Below are positions 12,501 to 26,200 of a DNA stretch of 64,000 nt, one piece after another (the first letter of the stretch is position 1; the number at the start of each line of letters is the position of its first letter). The DNA lies in NCBI GenBank assembly GCA_964057225.1, contig OZ059900.1, positions 22,769,638 through 22,833,637 of the forward strand, read 5' to 3'. The notes under the pieces are model-generated. The model saw nothing but the letters and a program-made list of their open reading frames with translations, was not told the origin of the DNA and searched no databases. The position numbers were made by a program, and so were the translations under genes. This stretch comes from Auanema rhodensis. Taxonomy: Eukaryota; Nematoda; Chromadorea; Rhabditida; Rhabditidae.

Positions 12501-15041
12501 CCCCTTATGGCTAATATTGATTAAATCGATTTTTGTTCGTATGAGTCGTCAAATGCAACGAATTTCAGCGTGTTACATACTAAAATGAAGCATTTTACAT
12601 GCTGAACACTAGAAAAATACAAAAACACAGTATTTCTCATGAGAAATATTTTATTATGCTGGTAAACCAGTTTTTGGAAATTTCGCTGTAAACAAGGTTT
12701 TGACTTACGATTTCATGTGTTCAAACTCATGCAATGTCAATGAAACCTAGCTCAAAATTGTTTGTACAACGTCTAGTTCCACTTTCACGACAAAAAAACA
12801 GGGGTTAGAAAATTAAGGAAATTAGCATATTCTGAGGGCACGCCCCTTATGGCTAATATTGATTAAATCGATTTTTGTTCATATGAGTAGTCAAATGCAA
12901 CGAATTTCAGCGTGTTACATACTTAAATGAAGCATTTTACATGCTGAACACTAGAAAAATACAAAAACACAGTATTTCTCATGAGAAATATTTTATTATG
13001 CTGGAAAACCAGTTTTTGGAAATTTCGCTGTAAACAAGGTTTTGACTTACGATTTCATGTGTTCAAACTCTTGCAATGTCAATGAAACCTAGCTCAAAAT
13101 TGTTCGTACAACGTCTAGTTCCACTTTCACGACAAAAAACAGGGGTTAGAAAATTTAGGAAATTAGCATATTCTGAGGGCACGCCCCTTATGGCTAATAT
13201 TGATTAAATCGATTTTTGTTCATATGAGTCGTCAAATGCAACGAATTTCAGCGTGTTACATACTAAAATGAAGCATTTTACATGCTGAACACTAGAAAAA
13301 TACAAAAACACAGTATTTCCCATGAGAAATATTTTATTATGCTGGAAAACCAGTTTTTGGAAATTTCGCTGTAAACAAGGTTTTGACTTACGATTTCATG
13401 TGTTCAAACTCATGCAATGTCAATGAAACCTAGCTCAAAATTGTTTGTACAACGTCTAGTTCCACTTTCACGACAAAAAAACAGGGGTTAGAAAATTAAG
13501 GAAATTAGCATATTCTGAGGGCACGCCCCTAATGGCTAATATTGATTAAATCGATTTTTGTTCATATGAGTCGTCAAATGCAACGAATTTCAGCGTGTTA
13601 CATACTAAAATGAAGCATTTCACATGCTGAACACTAGAAAAATACAAAAACACAGTTTTTCCCATGAGAAATATTTTATTATGCTGGAAAACCAGTTTTT
13701 GGAAATTTCGCTGTAAACAAGGTTTTGACTTACGATTTCATGTGTTCAAACTCTTGCAATGTCAATGAAACCTAGCTCAAAATTGTTTGTACAACGTCTA
13801 GTTCCACTTTCACGACAAAAAAACAGGGGTTAGAAAATTAAGGAAATTAGCATATTCTGAGGGCACGCCCCTTATGGCTAATATTGATTAAATCGATTTT
13901 TGTTCATATGAGTCGTCAAATGCAACGAATTTCAGCGTGTTACATACTAAAATGAAGCATTTTACATGCTGAACACTAGAAAAATACAAAAACACAGTTT
14001 TTCCCATGAGAAATATTTTATTATGCTGGAAAACCAGTTTTTGGAAATTTCGCTGTAAACAAGGTTCTGACTTACGATTTCATGTGTTCAAACTCTTGCA
14101 ATGTCAATGAAACCTAGCTCAAAATTGTTCGTACAACGTCTAGTTCCACTTTCACGACAAAAAAACAGGGGTTAGAAAATTAAGGAAATTAGCATATTCT
14201 GAGGGCACGCCCCTTATGGCTAATATTGATTAAATCGATTTTTGTTCATATGAGTCGTCAAATGCAACGAATTTCAGCGTGTTACATACTAAAATGAAGC
14301 ATTTTACATGCTGAACACTAGAAAAATACAAAAACACAGTATTTCCCATGAGAAATATTTTATTATGCTGGAAAACCAGTTTTTGGAAATTTCGCTGTAA
14401 ACAAGGTTTTGACTTACGATTTCATGTGTTCAAACTCATGCAATGTCAATGAAACCTAGCTCAAAATTGTTTGTACAACGTCTAGTTCCACTTTCACGAC
14501 AAAAAAACAGGGGTTAGAAAATTAAGGAAATTAGCATATTCTGAGGGCACGCCCCTTATGGCTAATATTGATTAAATCGATTTTTGTTCATATGAGTCGT
14601 CAAATGCAACGAATTTCAGCGTGTTACATACTAAAATGAAGCATTTTACATGCTGAACACTAGAAAAATACAAAAACACAGTATTTCCCATGAGAAATAT
14701 TTTATTATGCTGGAAAACCAGTTTTTGGAAATTTCGCTGTAAACAAGGTTTTGACTTACGATTTCATGTGTTCAAACTCATGCAATGTCAATGAAACCTA
14801 GCTCAAAATTGTTTGTACAACGTCTAGTTCCACTTTCACGACAAAAAAACAGGGGTTAGAAAATTAAGGAAATTAGCATATTCTGAGGGCACGCCCCTAA
14901 TGGCTAATATTGATTAAATCGATTTTTGTTCATATGAGTCGTCAAATGCAACGAATTTCAGCGTGTTACATACTAAAATGAAGCATTTCACATGCTGAAC
15001 ACTAGAAAAATACAAAAACACAGTTTTTCCCATGAGAAATA
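9572..15041. repeat. 8-unit tandem duplication (2 x 2,735 bp)
   Basis: Units 9,572-12,306 are repeated as 12,307-15,041. The ordered marker series is the same in both copies: AAGTAAATT with GTTCGTATG; then TGGTAAACC, GAGTAGTC and TACTTAAATG; then CTCTTGC with TTCGTAC and the 6-A run; then CCCCTAATGG with GCATTTCAC; then CTCTTGC; then GGTTCTGACTT (11,331 and 14,066); a plain unit; and a second CCCCTAATGG unit. The length is 8 x 342 minus the one A lost in the third unit. The two CCCCTAATGG units in each copy give a dominant spacing of about 1,368 bp (4 units) in this region. Confidence 0.85.
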
Positions 15042-16067
15042 TTTTATTATGCTGGAAAACCAGTTTTTGGAAATTTCGCTGTAAACAAGGTTTTGACTTA
15101 CGATTTCATGTGTTCAAACTCTTGCAATGTCAATGAAACCTAGCTCAAAATTGTTTGTACAACGTCTAGTTCCACTTTCACGACAAAAAAACAGGGGTTA
15201 GAAAATTAAGGAAATTAGCATATTCTGAGGGCACGCCCCTTATGGCTAATATTGATTAAATCGATTTTTGTTCATATGAGTCGTCAAATGCAACGAATTT
15301 CAGCGTGTTACATACTAAAATGAAGCATTTTACATGCTGAACACTAGAAAAATACAAAAACACAGTTTTTCCCATGAGAAATATTTTATTATGCTGGAAA
15401 ACCAGTTTTTGGAAATTTCGCTGTAAACAAGGTTTTGACTTACGATTTCATGTGTTCAAACTCATGCAATGTCAATGAAACCTAGCTCAAAATTGTTTGT
15501 ACAACGTCTAGTTCCACTTTCACGACAAAAAAACAGGGGTTAGAAAATTAAGGAAATTAGCATATTCTGAGGGCACGCCCCTAATGGCTAATATTGATTA
15601 AATCGATTTTTGTTCATATGAGTCGTCAAATGCAACGAATTTCAGCGTGTTACATACTAAAATGAAGCATTTCACATGCTGAACACTAGAAAAATACAAA
15701 AACACAGTTTTTCCCATGAGAAATATTTTATTATGCTGGAAAACCAGTTTTTGGAAATTTCGCTGTAAACAAGGTTTTGACTTACGATTTCATGTGTTCA
15801 AACTCTTGCAATGTCAATGAAACCTAGCTCAAAATTGTTTGTACAACGTCTAGTTCCACTTTCACGACAAAAAAACAGGGGTTAGAAAATTAAGGAAATT
15901 AGCATATTCTGAGGGCACGCCCCTTATGGCTAATATTGATTAAATCGATTTTTGTTCATATGAGTCGTCAAATGCAACGAATTTCAGCGTGTTACATACT
16001 AAAATGAAGCATTTTACATGCTGAACACTAGAAAAATACAAAAACACAGTTTTTCCCATGAGAAATA
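14700..16067. repeat. 2-unit tandem duplication (2 x 684 bp)
   Basis: A pair consisting of a CCCCTAATGG/GCATTTCAC unit and a CTCTTGC/TTTGTAC unit at 14,700-15,383 is repeated at 15,384-16,067; the CCCCT starts are at 14,894 and 15,578. The same doubled pair is found again at 18,312 and 18,996 inside the second copy of the 10-unit block, so the pair was doubled before the 10-unit duplication. Confidence 0.75.
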
Positions 16068-19000
16068 TTTTATTATGCTGGAAAACCAGTTTTTGGAAAT
16101 TTCGCTGTAAACAAGGTTCTGACTTACGATTTCATGTGTTCAAACTCTTGCAATGTCAATGAAACCTAGCTCAAAATTGTTCGTACAACGTCTAGTTCCA
16201 CTTTCACGACAAAAAAACAGGGGTTAGAAAATTAAGGAAATTAGCATATTCTGAGGGCACGCCCCTTATGGCTAATATTGATTAAATCGATTTTTGTTCA
16301 TATGAGTCGTCAAATGCAACGAATTTCAGCGTGTTACATACTAAAATGAAGCATTTTACATGCTGAACACTAGAAAAATACAAAAACACAGTATTTCCCA
16401 TGAGAAATATTTTATTATGCTGGAAAACCAGTTTTTGGAAATTTCGCTGTAAACAAGGTTTTGACTTACGATTTCATGTGTTCAAACTCATGCAATGTCA
16501 ATGAAACCTAGCTCAAAATTGTTTGTACAACGTCTAGTTCCACTTTCACGACAAAAAAACAGGGGTTAGAAAATTAAGGAAATTAGCATATTCTGAGGGC
16601 ACGCCCCTTATGGCTAATATTGATTAAATCGATTTTTGTTCATATGAGTCGTCAAATGCAACGAATTTCAGCGTGTTACATACTAAAATGAAGCATTTTA
16701 CATGCTGAACACTAGAAAAATACAAAAACACAGTATTTCTCATGAGAAATATTTTATTATGCTGGTAAACCAGTTTTTGGAAATTTCGCTGTAAACAAGG
16801 TTTTGACTTACGATTTCATGTGTTCAAACTCATGCAATGTCAATGAAACCTAGCTCAAAATTGTTTGTACAACGTCTAGTTCCACTTTCACGACAAAAAA
16901 ACAGGGGTTAGAAAATTAAGGAAATTAGCATATTCTGAGGGCACGCCCCTTATGGCTAATATTGATTAAATCGATTTTTGTTCATATGAGTAGTCAAATG
17001 CAACGAATTTCAGCGTGTTACATACTAAAATGAAGCATTTTACATGCTGAACACTAGAAAAATACAAAAACACAGTATTTCCCATGAGAAATATTTTATT
17101 ATGCTGGAAAACCAGTTTTTGGAAATTTCGCTGTAAACAAGGTTTTGACTTACGATTTCATGTGTTCAAACTCATGCAATGTCAATGAAACCTAGCTCAA
17201 AATTGTTCCTACAACGTCTAGTTCCACTTTCACGACAAAAAACAGGGGTTAGAAAATTAAGGAAATTAGCATATTCTGAGGGCACGCCCCTTATGGCTAA
17301 TATTGATTAAATCGATTTTTGTTCATATGAGTCGTCAAATGCAACGAATTTCAGCGTGTTACATGCTAAAATGAAGCATTTTACATGCTGAACACTAGAA
17401 AAATACAAAAACTAAGTATTTCCCATGAGAAATATTTTATTATGCTGGAAAACCAGTTTTTGGAAATTTCGCTGTAAACAAGGTTTTGACTTACGATTTC
17501 ATGTGTTCAAACTCATGCAATGTCAATGAAACCTAGCTCAAAATTGTTCCTACAACGTCTAGTTCCACTTTCACGACAAAATACAGGGGTTAGAAAATTA
17601 AGGAAATTAGCATATTCTGAGGGCACGCCCCTTATGGCTAATATTGATTAAATCGATTTTTGTTCATATGAGTCGTCAAATGCAACGAATTTCAGCGTGT
17701 TACATACTAAAATGAAGCATTTTACATGCTGAACACTAGAAAAATACCAAAACACAGTATTTCCCATGAGAAATATTTTATTATGCTGGAAAACCAGTTT
17801 TTGGAAATTTCGCTGTAAACAAGGTTTTGACTTACGATTTCATGTGTTCAAACTCATGCAATGTCAATGAAACCTAGCTCAAAATTGTTTGTACAACGTC
17901 TAGTTCCACTTTCACGACAAAAAAACAGGGGTTAGAAAATTAAGTAAATTAGCATATTCTGAGGGCACGCCCCTTATGGCTAATATTGATTAAATCGATT
18001 TTTGTTCGTATGAGTCGTCAAATGCAACGAATTTCAGCGTGTTACATACTAAAATGAAGCATTTTACATGCTGAACACTAGAAAAATACAAAAACACAGT
18101 ATTTCTCATGAGAAATATTTTATTATGCTGGTAAACCAGTTTTTGGAAATTTCGCTGTAAACAAGGTTTTGACTTACGATTTCATGTGTTCAAACTCATG
18201 CAATGTCAATGAAACCTAGCTCAAAATTGTTTGTACAACGTCTAGTTCCACTTTCACGACAAAAAAACAGGGGTTAGAAAATTAAGGAAATTAGCATATT
18301 CTGAGGGCACGCCCCTAATGGCTAATATTGATTAAATCGATTTTTGTTCATATGAGTCGTCAAATGCAACGAATTTCAGCGTGTTACATACTAAAATGAA
18401 GCATTTCACATGCTGAACACTAGAAAAATACAAAAACACAGTTTTTCCCATGAGAAATATTTTATTATGCTGGAAAACCAGTTTTTGGAAATTTCGCTGT
18501 AAACAAGGTTTTGACTTACGATTTCATGTGTTCAAACTCTTGCAATGTCAATGAAACCTAGCTCAAAATTGTTTGTACAACGTCTAGTTCCACTTTCACG
18601 ACAAAAAAACAGGGGTTAGAAAATTAAGGAAATTAGCATATTCTGAGGGCACGCCCCTTATGGCTAATATTGATTAAATCGATTTTTGTTCATATGAGTC
18701 GTCAAATGCAACGAATTTCAGCGTGTTACATACTAAAATGAAGCATTTTACATGCTGAACACTAGAAAAATACAAAAACACAGTTTTTCCCATGAGAAAT
18801 ATTTTATTATGCTGGAAAACCAGTTTTTGGAAATTTCGCTGTAAACAAGGTTTTGACTTACGATTTCATGTGTTCAAACTCATGCAATGTCAATGAAACC
18901 TAGCTCAAAATTGTTTGTACAACGTCTAGTTCCACTTTCACGACAAAAAAACAGGGGTTAGAAAATTAAGGAAATTAGCATATTCTGAGGGCACGCCCCT

Positions 19001-21729
19001 AATGGCTAATATTGATTAAATCGATTTTTGTTCATATGAGTCGTCAAATGCAACGAATTTCAGCGTGTTACATACTAAAATGAAGCATTTCACATGCTGA
19101 ACACTAGAAAAATACAAAAACACAGTTTTTCCCATGAGAAATATTTTATTATGCTGGAAAACCAGTTTTTGGAAATTTCGCTGTAAACAAGGTTTTGACT
19201 TACGATTTCATGTGTTCAAACTCTTGCAATGTCAATGAAACCTAGCTCAAAATTGTTTGTACAACGTCTAGTTCCACTTTCACGACAAAAAAACAGGGGT
19301 TAGAAAATTAAGGAAATTAGCATATTCTGAGGGCACGCCCCTTATGGCTAATATTGATTAAATCGATTTTTGTTCATATGAGTCGTCAAATGCAACGAAT
19401 TTCAGCGTGTTACATACTAAAATGAAGCATTTTACATGCTGAACACTAGAAAAATACAAAAACACAGTTTTTCCCATGAGAAATATTTTATTATGCTGGA
19501 AAACCAGTTTTTGGAAATTTCGCTGTAAACAAGGTTCTGACTTACGATTTCATGTGTTCAAACTCTTGCAATGTCAATGAAACCTAGCTCAAAATTGTTC
19601 GTACAACGTCTAGTTCCACTTTCACGACAAAAAAACAGGGGTTAGAAAATTAAGGAAATTAGCATATTCTGAGGGCACGCCCCTTATGGCTAATATTGAT
19701 TAAATCGATTTTTGTTCATATGAGTCGTCAAATGCAACGAATTTCAGCGTGTTACATACTAAAATGAAGCATTTTACATGCTGAACACTAGAAAAATACA
19801 AAAACACAGTATTTCCCATGAGAAATATTTTATTATGCTGGAAAACCAGTTTTTGGAAATTTCGCTGTAAACAAGGTTTTGACTTACGATTTCATGTGTT
19901 CAAACTCATGCAATGTCAATGAAACCTAGCTCAAAATTGTTTGTACAACGTCTAGTTCCACTTTCACGACAAAAAAACAGGGGTTAGAAAATTAAGGAAA
20001 TTAGCATATTCTGAGGGCACGCCCCTTATGGCTAATATTGATTAAATCGATTTTTGTTCATATGAGTCGTCAAATGCAACGAATTTCAGCGTGTTACATA
20101 CTAAAATGAAGCATTTTACATGCTGAACACTAGAAAAATACAAAAACACAGTATTTCTCATGAGAAATATTTTATTATGCTGGTAAACCAGTTTTTGGAA
20201 ATTTCGCTGTAAACAAGGTTTTGACTTACGATTTCATGTGTTCAAACTCATGCAATGTCAATGAAACCTAGCTCAAAATTGTTTGTACAACGTCTAGTTC
20301 CACTTTCACGACAAAAAAACAGGGGTTAGAAAATTAAGGAAATTAGCATATTCTGAGGGCACGCCCCTTATGGCTAATATTGATTAAATCGATTTTTGTT
20401 CATATGAGTAGTCAAATGCAACGAATTTCAGCGTGTTACATACTAAAATGAAGCATTTTACATGCTGAACACTAGAAAAATACAAAAACACAGTATTTCC
20501 CATGAGAAATATTTTATTATGCTGGAAAACCAGTTTTTGGAAATTTCGCTGTAAACAAGGTTTTGACTTACGATTTCATGTGTTCAAACTCATGCAATGT
20601 CAATGAAACCTAGCTCAAAATTGTTCCTACAACGTCTAGTTCCACTTTCACGACAAAAAACAGGGGTTAGAAAATTAAGGAAATTAGCATATTCTGAGGG
20701 CACGCCCCTTATGGCTAATATTGATTAAATCGATTTTTGTTCATATGAGTCGTCAAATGCAACGAATTTCAGCGTGTTACATGCTAAAATGAAGCATTTT
20801 ACATGCTGAACACTAGAAAAATACAAAAACTAAGTATTTCCCATGAGAAATATTTTATTATGCTGGAAAACCAGTTTTTGGAAATTTCGCTGTAAACAAG
20901 GTTTTGACTTACGATTTCATGTGTTCAAACTCATGCAATGTCAATGAAACCTAGCTCAAAATTGTTCCTACAACGTCTAGTTCCACTTTCACGACAAAAT
21001 ACAGGGGTTAGAAAATTAAGGAAATTAGCATATTCTGAGGGCACGCCCCTTATGGCTAATATTGATTAAATCGATTTTTGTTCATATGAGTCGTCAAATG
21101 CAACGAATTTCAGCGTGTTACATACTAAAATGAAGCATTTTACATGCTGAACACTAGAAAAATACCAAAACACAGTATTTCCCATGAGAAATATTTTATT
21201 ATGCTGGAAAACCAGTTTTTGGAAATTTCGCTGTAAACAAGGTTTTGACTTACGATTTCATGTGTTCAAACTCATGCAATGTCAATGAAACCTAGCTCAA
21301 AATTGTTTGTACAACGTCTAGTTCCACTTTCACGACAAAAAAACAGGGGTTAGAAAATTAAGTAAATTAGCATATTCTGAGGGCACGCCCCTTATGGCTA
21401 ATATTGATTAAATCGATTTTTGTTCGTATGAGTCGTCAAATGCAACGAATTTCAGCGTGTTACATACTAAAATGAAGCATTTTACATGCTGAACACTAGA
21501 AAAATACAAAAACACAGTATTTCTCATGAGAAATATTTTATTATGCTGGTAAACCAGTTTTTGGAAATTTCGCTGTAAACAAGGTTTTGACTTACGATTT
21601 CATGTGTTCAAACTCATGCAATGTCAATGAAACCTAGCTCAAAATTGTTTGTACAACGTCTAGTTCCACTTTCACGACAAAAAAACAGGGGTTAGAAAAT
21701 TAAGGAAATTAGCATATTCTGAGGGCACG
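14894..21729. repeat. 10-unit tandem duplication (2 x 3,418 bp)
   Basis: Copy one is about 14,894-18,311 and copy two about 18,312-21,729. Markers recur at 3,418-3,419 bp: CCCCTAATGG 14,894/18,312 and 15,578/18,996, TCTGACTT 16,118/19,536, TGGTAAACC 16,763/20,181, AAAACTAAGT near 17,410/20,829, GACAAAATACAGG near 17,575/20,994, and TGGTAAACC 18,129/21,547. The junction lies inside the chimeric unit 18,118-18,459. The copies look nearly identical by eye. Confidence 0.85.
18118..18459. repeat. Chimeric unit marking a crossover
   Basis: The left part carries TGGTAAACC (18,129), which elsewhere in the amplified blocks is followed by CCCCTTATGG and GAGTAGTC. Here it is instead followed by CCCCTAATGG (18,312), GAGTCGTC and GCATTTCAC, the right part of a different unit type (as at 14,700). 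This is what unequal crossing-over between a TGGTAAACC unit and the 14,700-type unit would leave, and it sits exactly at the 10-unit duplication junction. The exchange point lies between about 18,138 and 18,315. Confidence 0.7.
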
Positions 21730-23243
21730 CCCCTTATGGCTAATATTGATTAAATCGATTTTTGTTCATATGAGTAGTCAAATGCAACGAATTTCAGCGT
21801 GTTACATACTTAAATGAAGCATTTTACATGCTGAACACTAGAAAAATACAAAAACACAGTATTTCTCATGAGAAATATTTTATTATGCTGGAAAACCAGT
21901 TTTTGGAAATTTCGCTGTAAACAAGGTTTTGACTTACGATTTCATGTGTTCAAACTCTTGCAATGTCAATGAAACCTAGCTCAAAATTGTTCGTACAACG
22001 TCTAGTTCCACTTTCACGACAAAAAACAGGGGTTAGAAAATTTAGGAAATTAGCATATTCTGAGGGCACGCCCCTTATGGCTAATATTGATTAAATCGAT
22101 TTTTGTTCATATGAGTCGTCAAATGCAACGAATTTCAGCGTGTTACATACTAAAATGAAGCATTTTACATGCTGAACACTAGAAAAATACCAAAACACAG
22201 TATTTCCCATGAGAAATATTTTATTATGCTGGAAAACCAGTTTTTGGAAATTTCGCTGTAAACAAGGTTTTGACTTACGATTTCATGTGTTCAAACTCAT
22301 GCAATGTCAATGAAACCTAGCTCAAAATTGTTTGTACAACGTCTAGTTCCACTTTCACGACAAAAAAACAGGGGTTAGAAAATTAAGTAAATTAGCATAT
22401 TCTGAGGGCACGCCCCTTATGGCTAATATTGATTAAATCGATTTTTGTTCGTATGAGTCGTCAAATGCAACGAATTTCAGCGTGTTACATACTAAAATGA
22501 AGCATTTTACATGCTGAACACTAGAAAAATACAAAAACACAGTATTTCTCATGAGAAATATTTTATTATGCTGGTAAACCAGTTTTTGGAAATTTCGCTG
22601 TAAACAAGGTTTTGACTTACGATTTCATGTGTTCAAACTCATGCAATGTCAATGAAACCTAGCTCAAAATTGTTTGTACAACGTCTAGTTCCACTTTCAC
22701 GACAAAAAAACAGGGGTTAGAAAATTAAGGAAATTAGCATATTCTGAGGGCACGCCCCTTATGGCTAATATTGATTAAATCGATTTTTGTTCATATGAGT
22801 AGTCAAATGCAACGAATTTCAGCGTGTTACATACTTAAATGAAGCATTTTACATGCTGAACACTAGAAAAATACAAAAACACAGTATTTCTCATGAGAAA
22901 TATTTTATTATGCTGGAAAACCAGTTTTTGGAAATTTCGCTGTAAACAAGGTTTTGACTTACGATTTCATGTGTTCAAACTCTTGCAATGTCAATGAAAC
23001 CTAGCTCAAAATTGTTCGTACAACGTCTAGTTCCACTTTCACGACAAAAAACAGGGGTTAGAAAATTTAGGAAATTAGCATATTCTGAGGGCACGCCCCT
23101 TATGGCTAATATTGATTAAATCGATTTTTGTTCATATGAGTCGTCAAATGCAACGAATTTCAGCGTGTTACATACTAAAATGAAGCATTTTACATGCTGA
23201 ACACTAGAAAAATACAAAAACACAGTATTTCCCATGAGAAATA
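21194..23243. repeat. 3-unit tandem duplication (2 x 1,025 bp)
   Basis: Units starting 21,194, 21,536 and 21,878 are repeated from 22,219 to 23,243. The series is AAGTAAATT/GTTCGTATG, then TGGTAAACC/GAGTAGTC/TACTTAAATG (21,547 and 22,572), then CTCTTGC/TTCGTAC/6-A run. The third unit of copy one ends with ATACCAAAAC (near 22,187), whereas copy two has ATACAAAAAC. The former is the normal lead-in to an AAGTAAATT unit, so that unit is the junction chimera. Confidence 0.8.
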
Positions 23244-26200
23244 TTTTATTATGCTGGAAAACCAGTTTTTGGAAATTTCGCTGTAAACAAGGTTTTGACT
23301 TACGATTTCATGTGTTCAAACTCATGCAATGTCAATGAAACCTAGCTCAAAATTGTTTGTACAACGTCTAGTTCCACTTTCACGACAAAAAAACAGGGGT
23401 TAGAAAATTAAGGAAATTAGCATATTCTGAGGGCACGCCCCTAATGGCTAATATTGATTAAATCGATTTTTGTTCATATGAGTCGTCAAATGCAACGAAT
23501 TTCAGCGTGTTACATACTAAAATGAAGCATTTCACATGCTGAACACTAGAAAAATACAAAAACACAGTTTTTCCCATGAGAAATATTTTATTATGCTGGA
23601 AAACCAGTTTTTGGAAATTTCGCTGTAAACAAGGTTTTGACTTACGATTTCATGTGTTCAAACTCTTGCAATGTCAATGAAACCTAGCTCAAAATTGTTT
23701 GTACAACGTCTAGTTCCACTTTCACGACAAAAAAACAGGGGTTAGAAAATTAAGAAAATTAGCATATTCTGAGGGCACGCCCCTTATGGCTAATATTGAT
23801 TAAATCGATTTTTGTTCATATGAGTCGTCAAATGCAACGAATTTCAGCGTGTTACATACTAAAATGAAGCATTTTACATGCTGAACACTAGAAAAATACC
23901 AAAACACAGTATTTCCCATGAGAAATATTTTATTATGCTGGAAAACCAGTTTTTGGAAATTTCGCTGTAAACAAGGTTTTGACTTACGATTTCATGTGTT
24001 CAAACTCATGCAATGTCAATGAAACCTAGCTCAAAATTGTTTGTACAACGTCTAGTTCCACTTTCACGACAAAAAAACAGGGGTTAGAAAATTAAGGAAA
24101 TTAGCATATTCTGAGGGCACGCCCCTTATGGCTAATATTGATTAAATCGATTTTTGTTCATATGAGTAGTCAAATGCAACGAATTTCAGCGTGTTACATA
24201 CTTAAATGAAGCATTTTACATGCTGAACACTAGAAAAATACAAAAACACAGTATTTCTCATGAGAAATATTTTATTATGCTGGAAAACCAGTTTTTGGAA
24301 ATTTCGCTGTAAACAAGGTTTTGACTTACGATTTCATGTGTTCAAACTCTTGCAATGTCAATGAAACCTAGCTCAAAATTGTTCGTACAACGTCTAGTTC
24401 CACTTTCACGACAAAAAACAGGGGTTAGAAAATTTAGGAAATTAGCATATTCTGAGGGCACGCCCCTTATGGCTAATATTGATTAAATCGATTTTTGTTC
24501 ATATGAGTCGTCAAATGCAACGAATTTCAGCGTGTTACATACTAAAATGAAGCATTTTACATGCTGAACACTAGAAAAATACAAAAACACAGTATTTCCC
24601 ATGAGAAATATTTTATTATGCTGGAAAACCAGTTTTTGGAAATTTCGCTGTAAACAAGGTTTTGACTTACGATTTCATGTGTTCAAACTCATGCAATGTC
24701 AATGAAACCTAGCTCAAAATTGTTTGTACAACGTCTAGTTCCACTTTCACGACAAAAAAACAGGGGTTAGAAAATTAAGGAAATTAGCATATTCTGAGGG
24801 CACGCCCCTAATGGCTAATATTGATTAAATCGATTTTTGTTCATATGAGTCGTCAAATGCAACGAATTTCAGCGTGTTACATACTAAAATGAAGCATTTC
24901 ACATGCTGAACACTAGAAAAATACAAAAACACAGTTTTTCCCATGAGAAATATTTTATTATGCTGGAAAACCAGTTTTTGGAAATTTCGCTGTAAACAAG
25001 GTTTTGACTTACGATTTCATGTGTTCAAACTCTTGCAATGTCAATGAAACCTAGCTCAAAATTGTTTGTACAACATCTAGTTCCACTTTCACGACAAAAA
25101 AACAGGGGTTAGAAAATTAAGGAAATTAGCATATTCTGAGGGCACGCCCCTTATGGCTAATATTGATTAAATCGATTTTTGTTCATATGAGTCGTCAAAT
25201 GCAACGAATTTCAGCGTGTTACATACTAAAATGAAGCATTTTACATGCTGAACACTAGAAAAATACAAAAACACAGTTTTTCCCATGAGAAATATTTTAT
25301 TATGCTGGAAAACCAGTTTTTGGAAATTTCGCTGTAAACAAGGTTTTGACTTACGATTTCATGTGTTCAAACTCTTGCAATGTCAATGAAACCTAGCTCA
25401 AAATTGTTCGTACAACGTCTAGTTCCACTTTCACGACAAAAAAACAGGGGTTAGAAAATTAAGGAAATTAGCATATTCTGAGGGCACGCCCCTTATGGCT
25501 AATATTGATTAAATCGATTTTTGTTCATATGAGTCGTCAAATGCAACGAATTTCAGCGTGTTACATACTAAAATGAAGCATTTTACATGCTGAACACTAG
25601 AAAAATACAAAAACACAGTATTTCCCATGAGAAATATTTTATTATGCTGGAAAACCAGTTTTTGGAAATTTCGCTGTAAACAAGGTTTTGACTTACGATT
25701 TCATGTGTTCAAACTCATGCAATGTCAATGAAACCTAGCTCAAAATTGTTTGTACAACGTCTAGTTCCACTTTCACGACAAAAAAACAGGGGTTAGAAAA
25801 TTAAGGAAATTAGCATATTCTGAGGGCACGCCCCTTATGGCTAATATTGATTAAATCGATTTTTGTTCATATGAGTCGTAAAATGCAACGAATTTCAGCG
25901 TGTTACATACTAAAATGAAGCATTTTACATGCTGAACACTAGAAAAATACAAAAACACAGTATTTCTCATGAGAAATATTTTATTATGCTGGTAAACCAG
26001 TTTTTGGAAATTTCGCTGTAAACAAGGTTTTGACTTACGATTTCATGTGTTCAAACTCATGCAATGTCAATGAAACCTAGCTCAAAATTGTTTGTACAAC
26101 GTCTAGTTCCACTTTCACGACAAAAAAACAGGGGTTAGAAAATTAAGGAAATTAGCATATTCTGAGGGCACGCCCCTTATGGCTAATATTGATTAAATCG

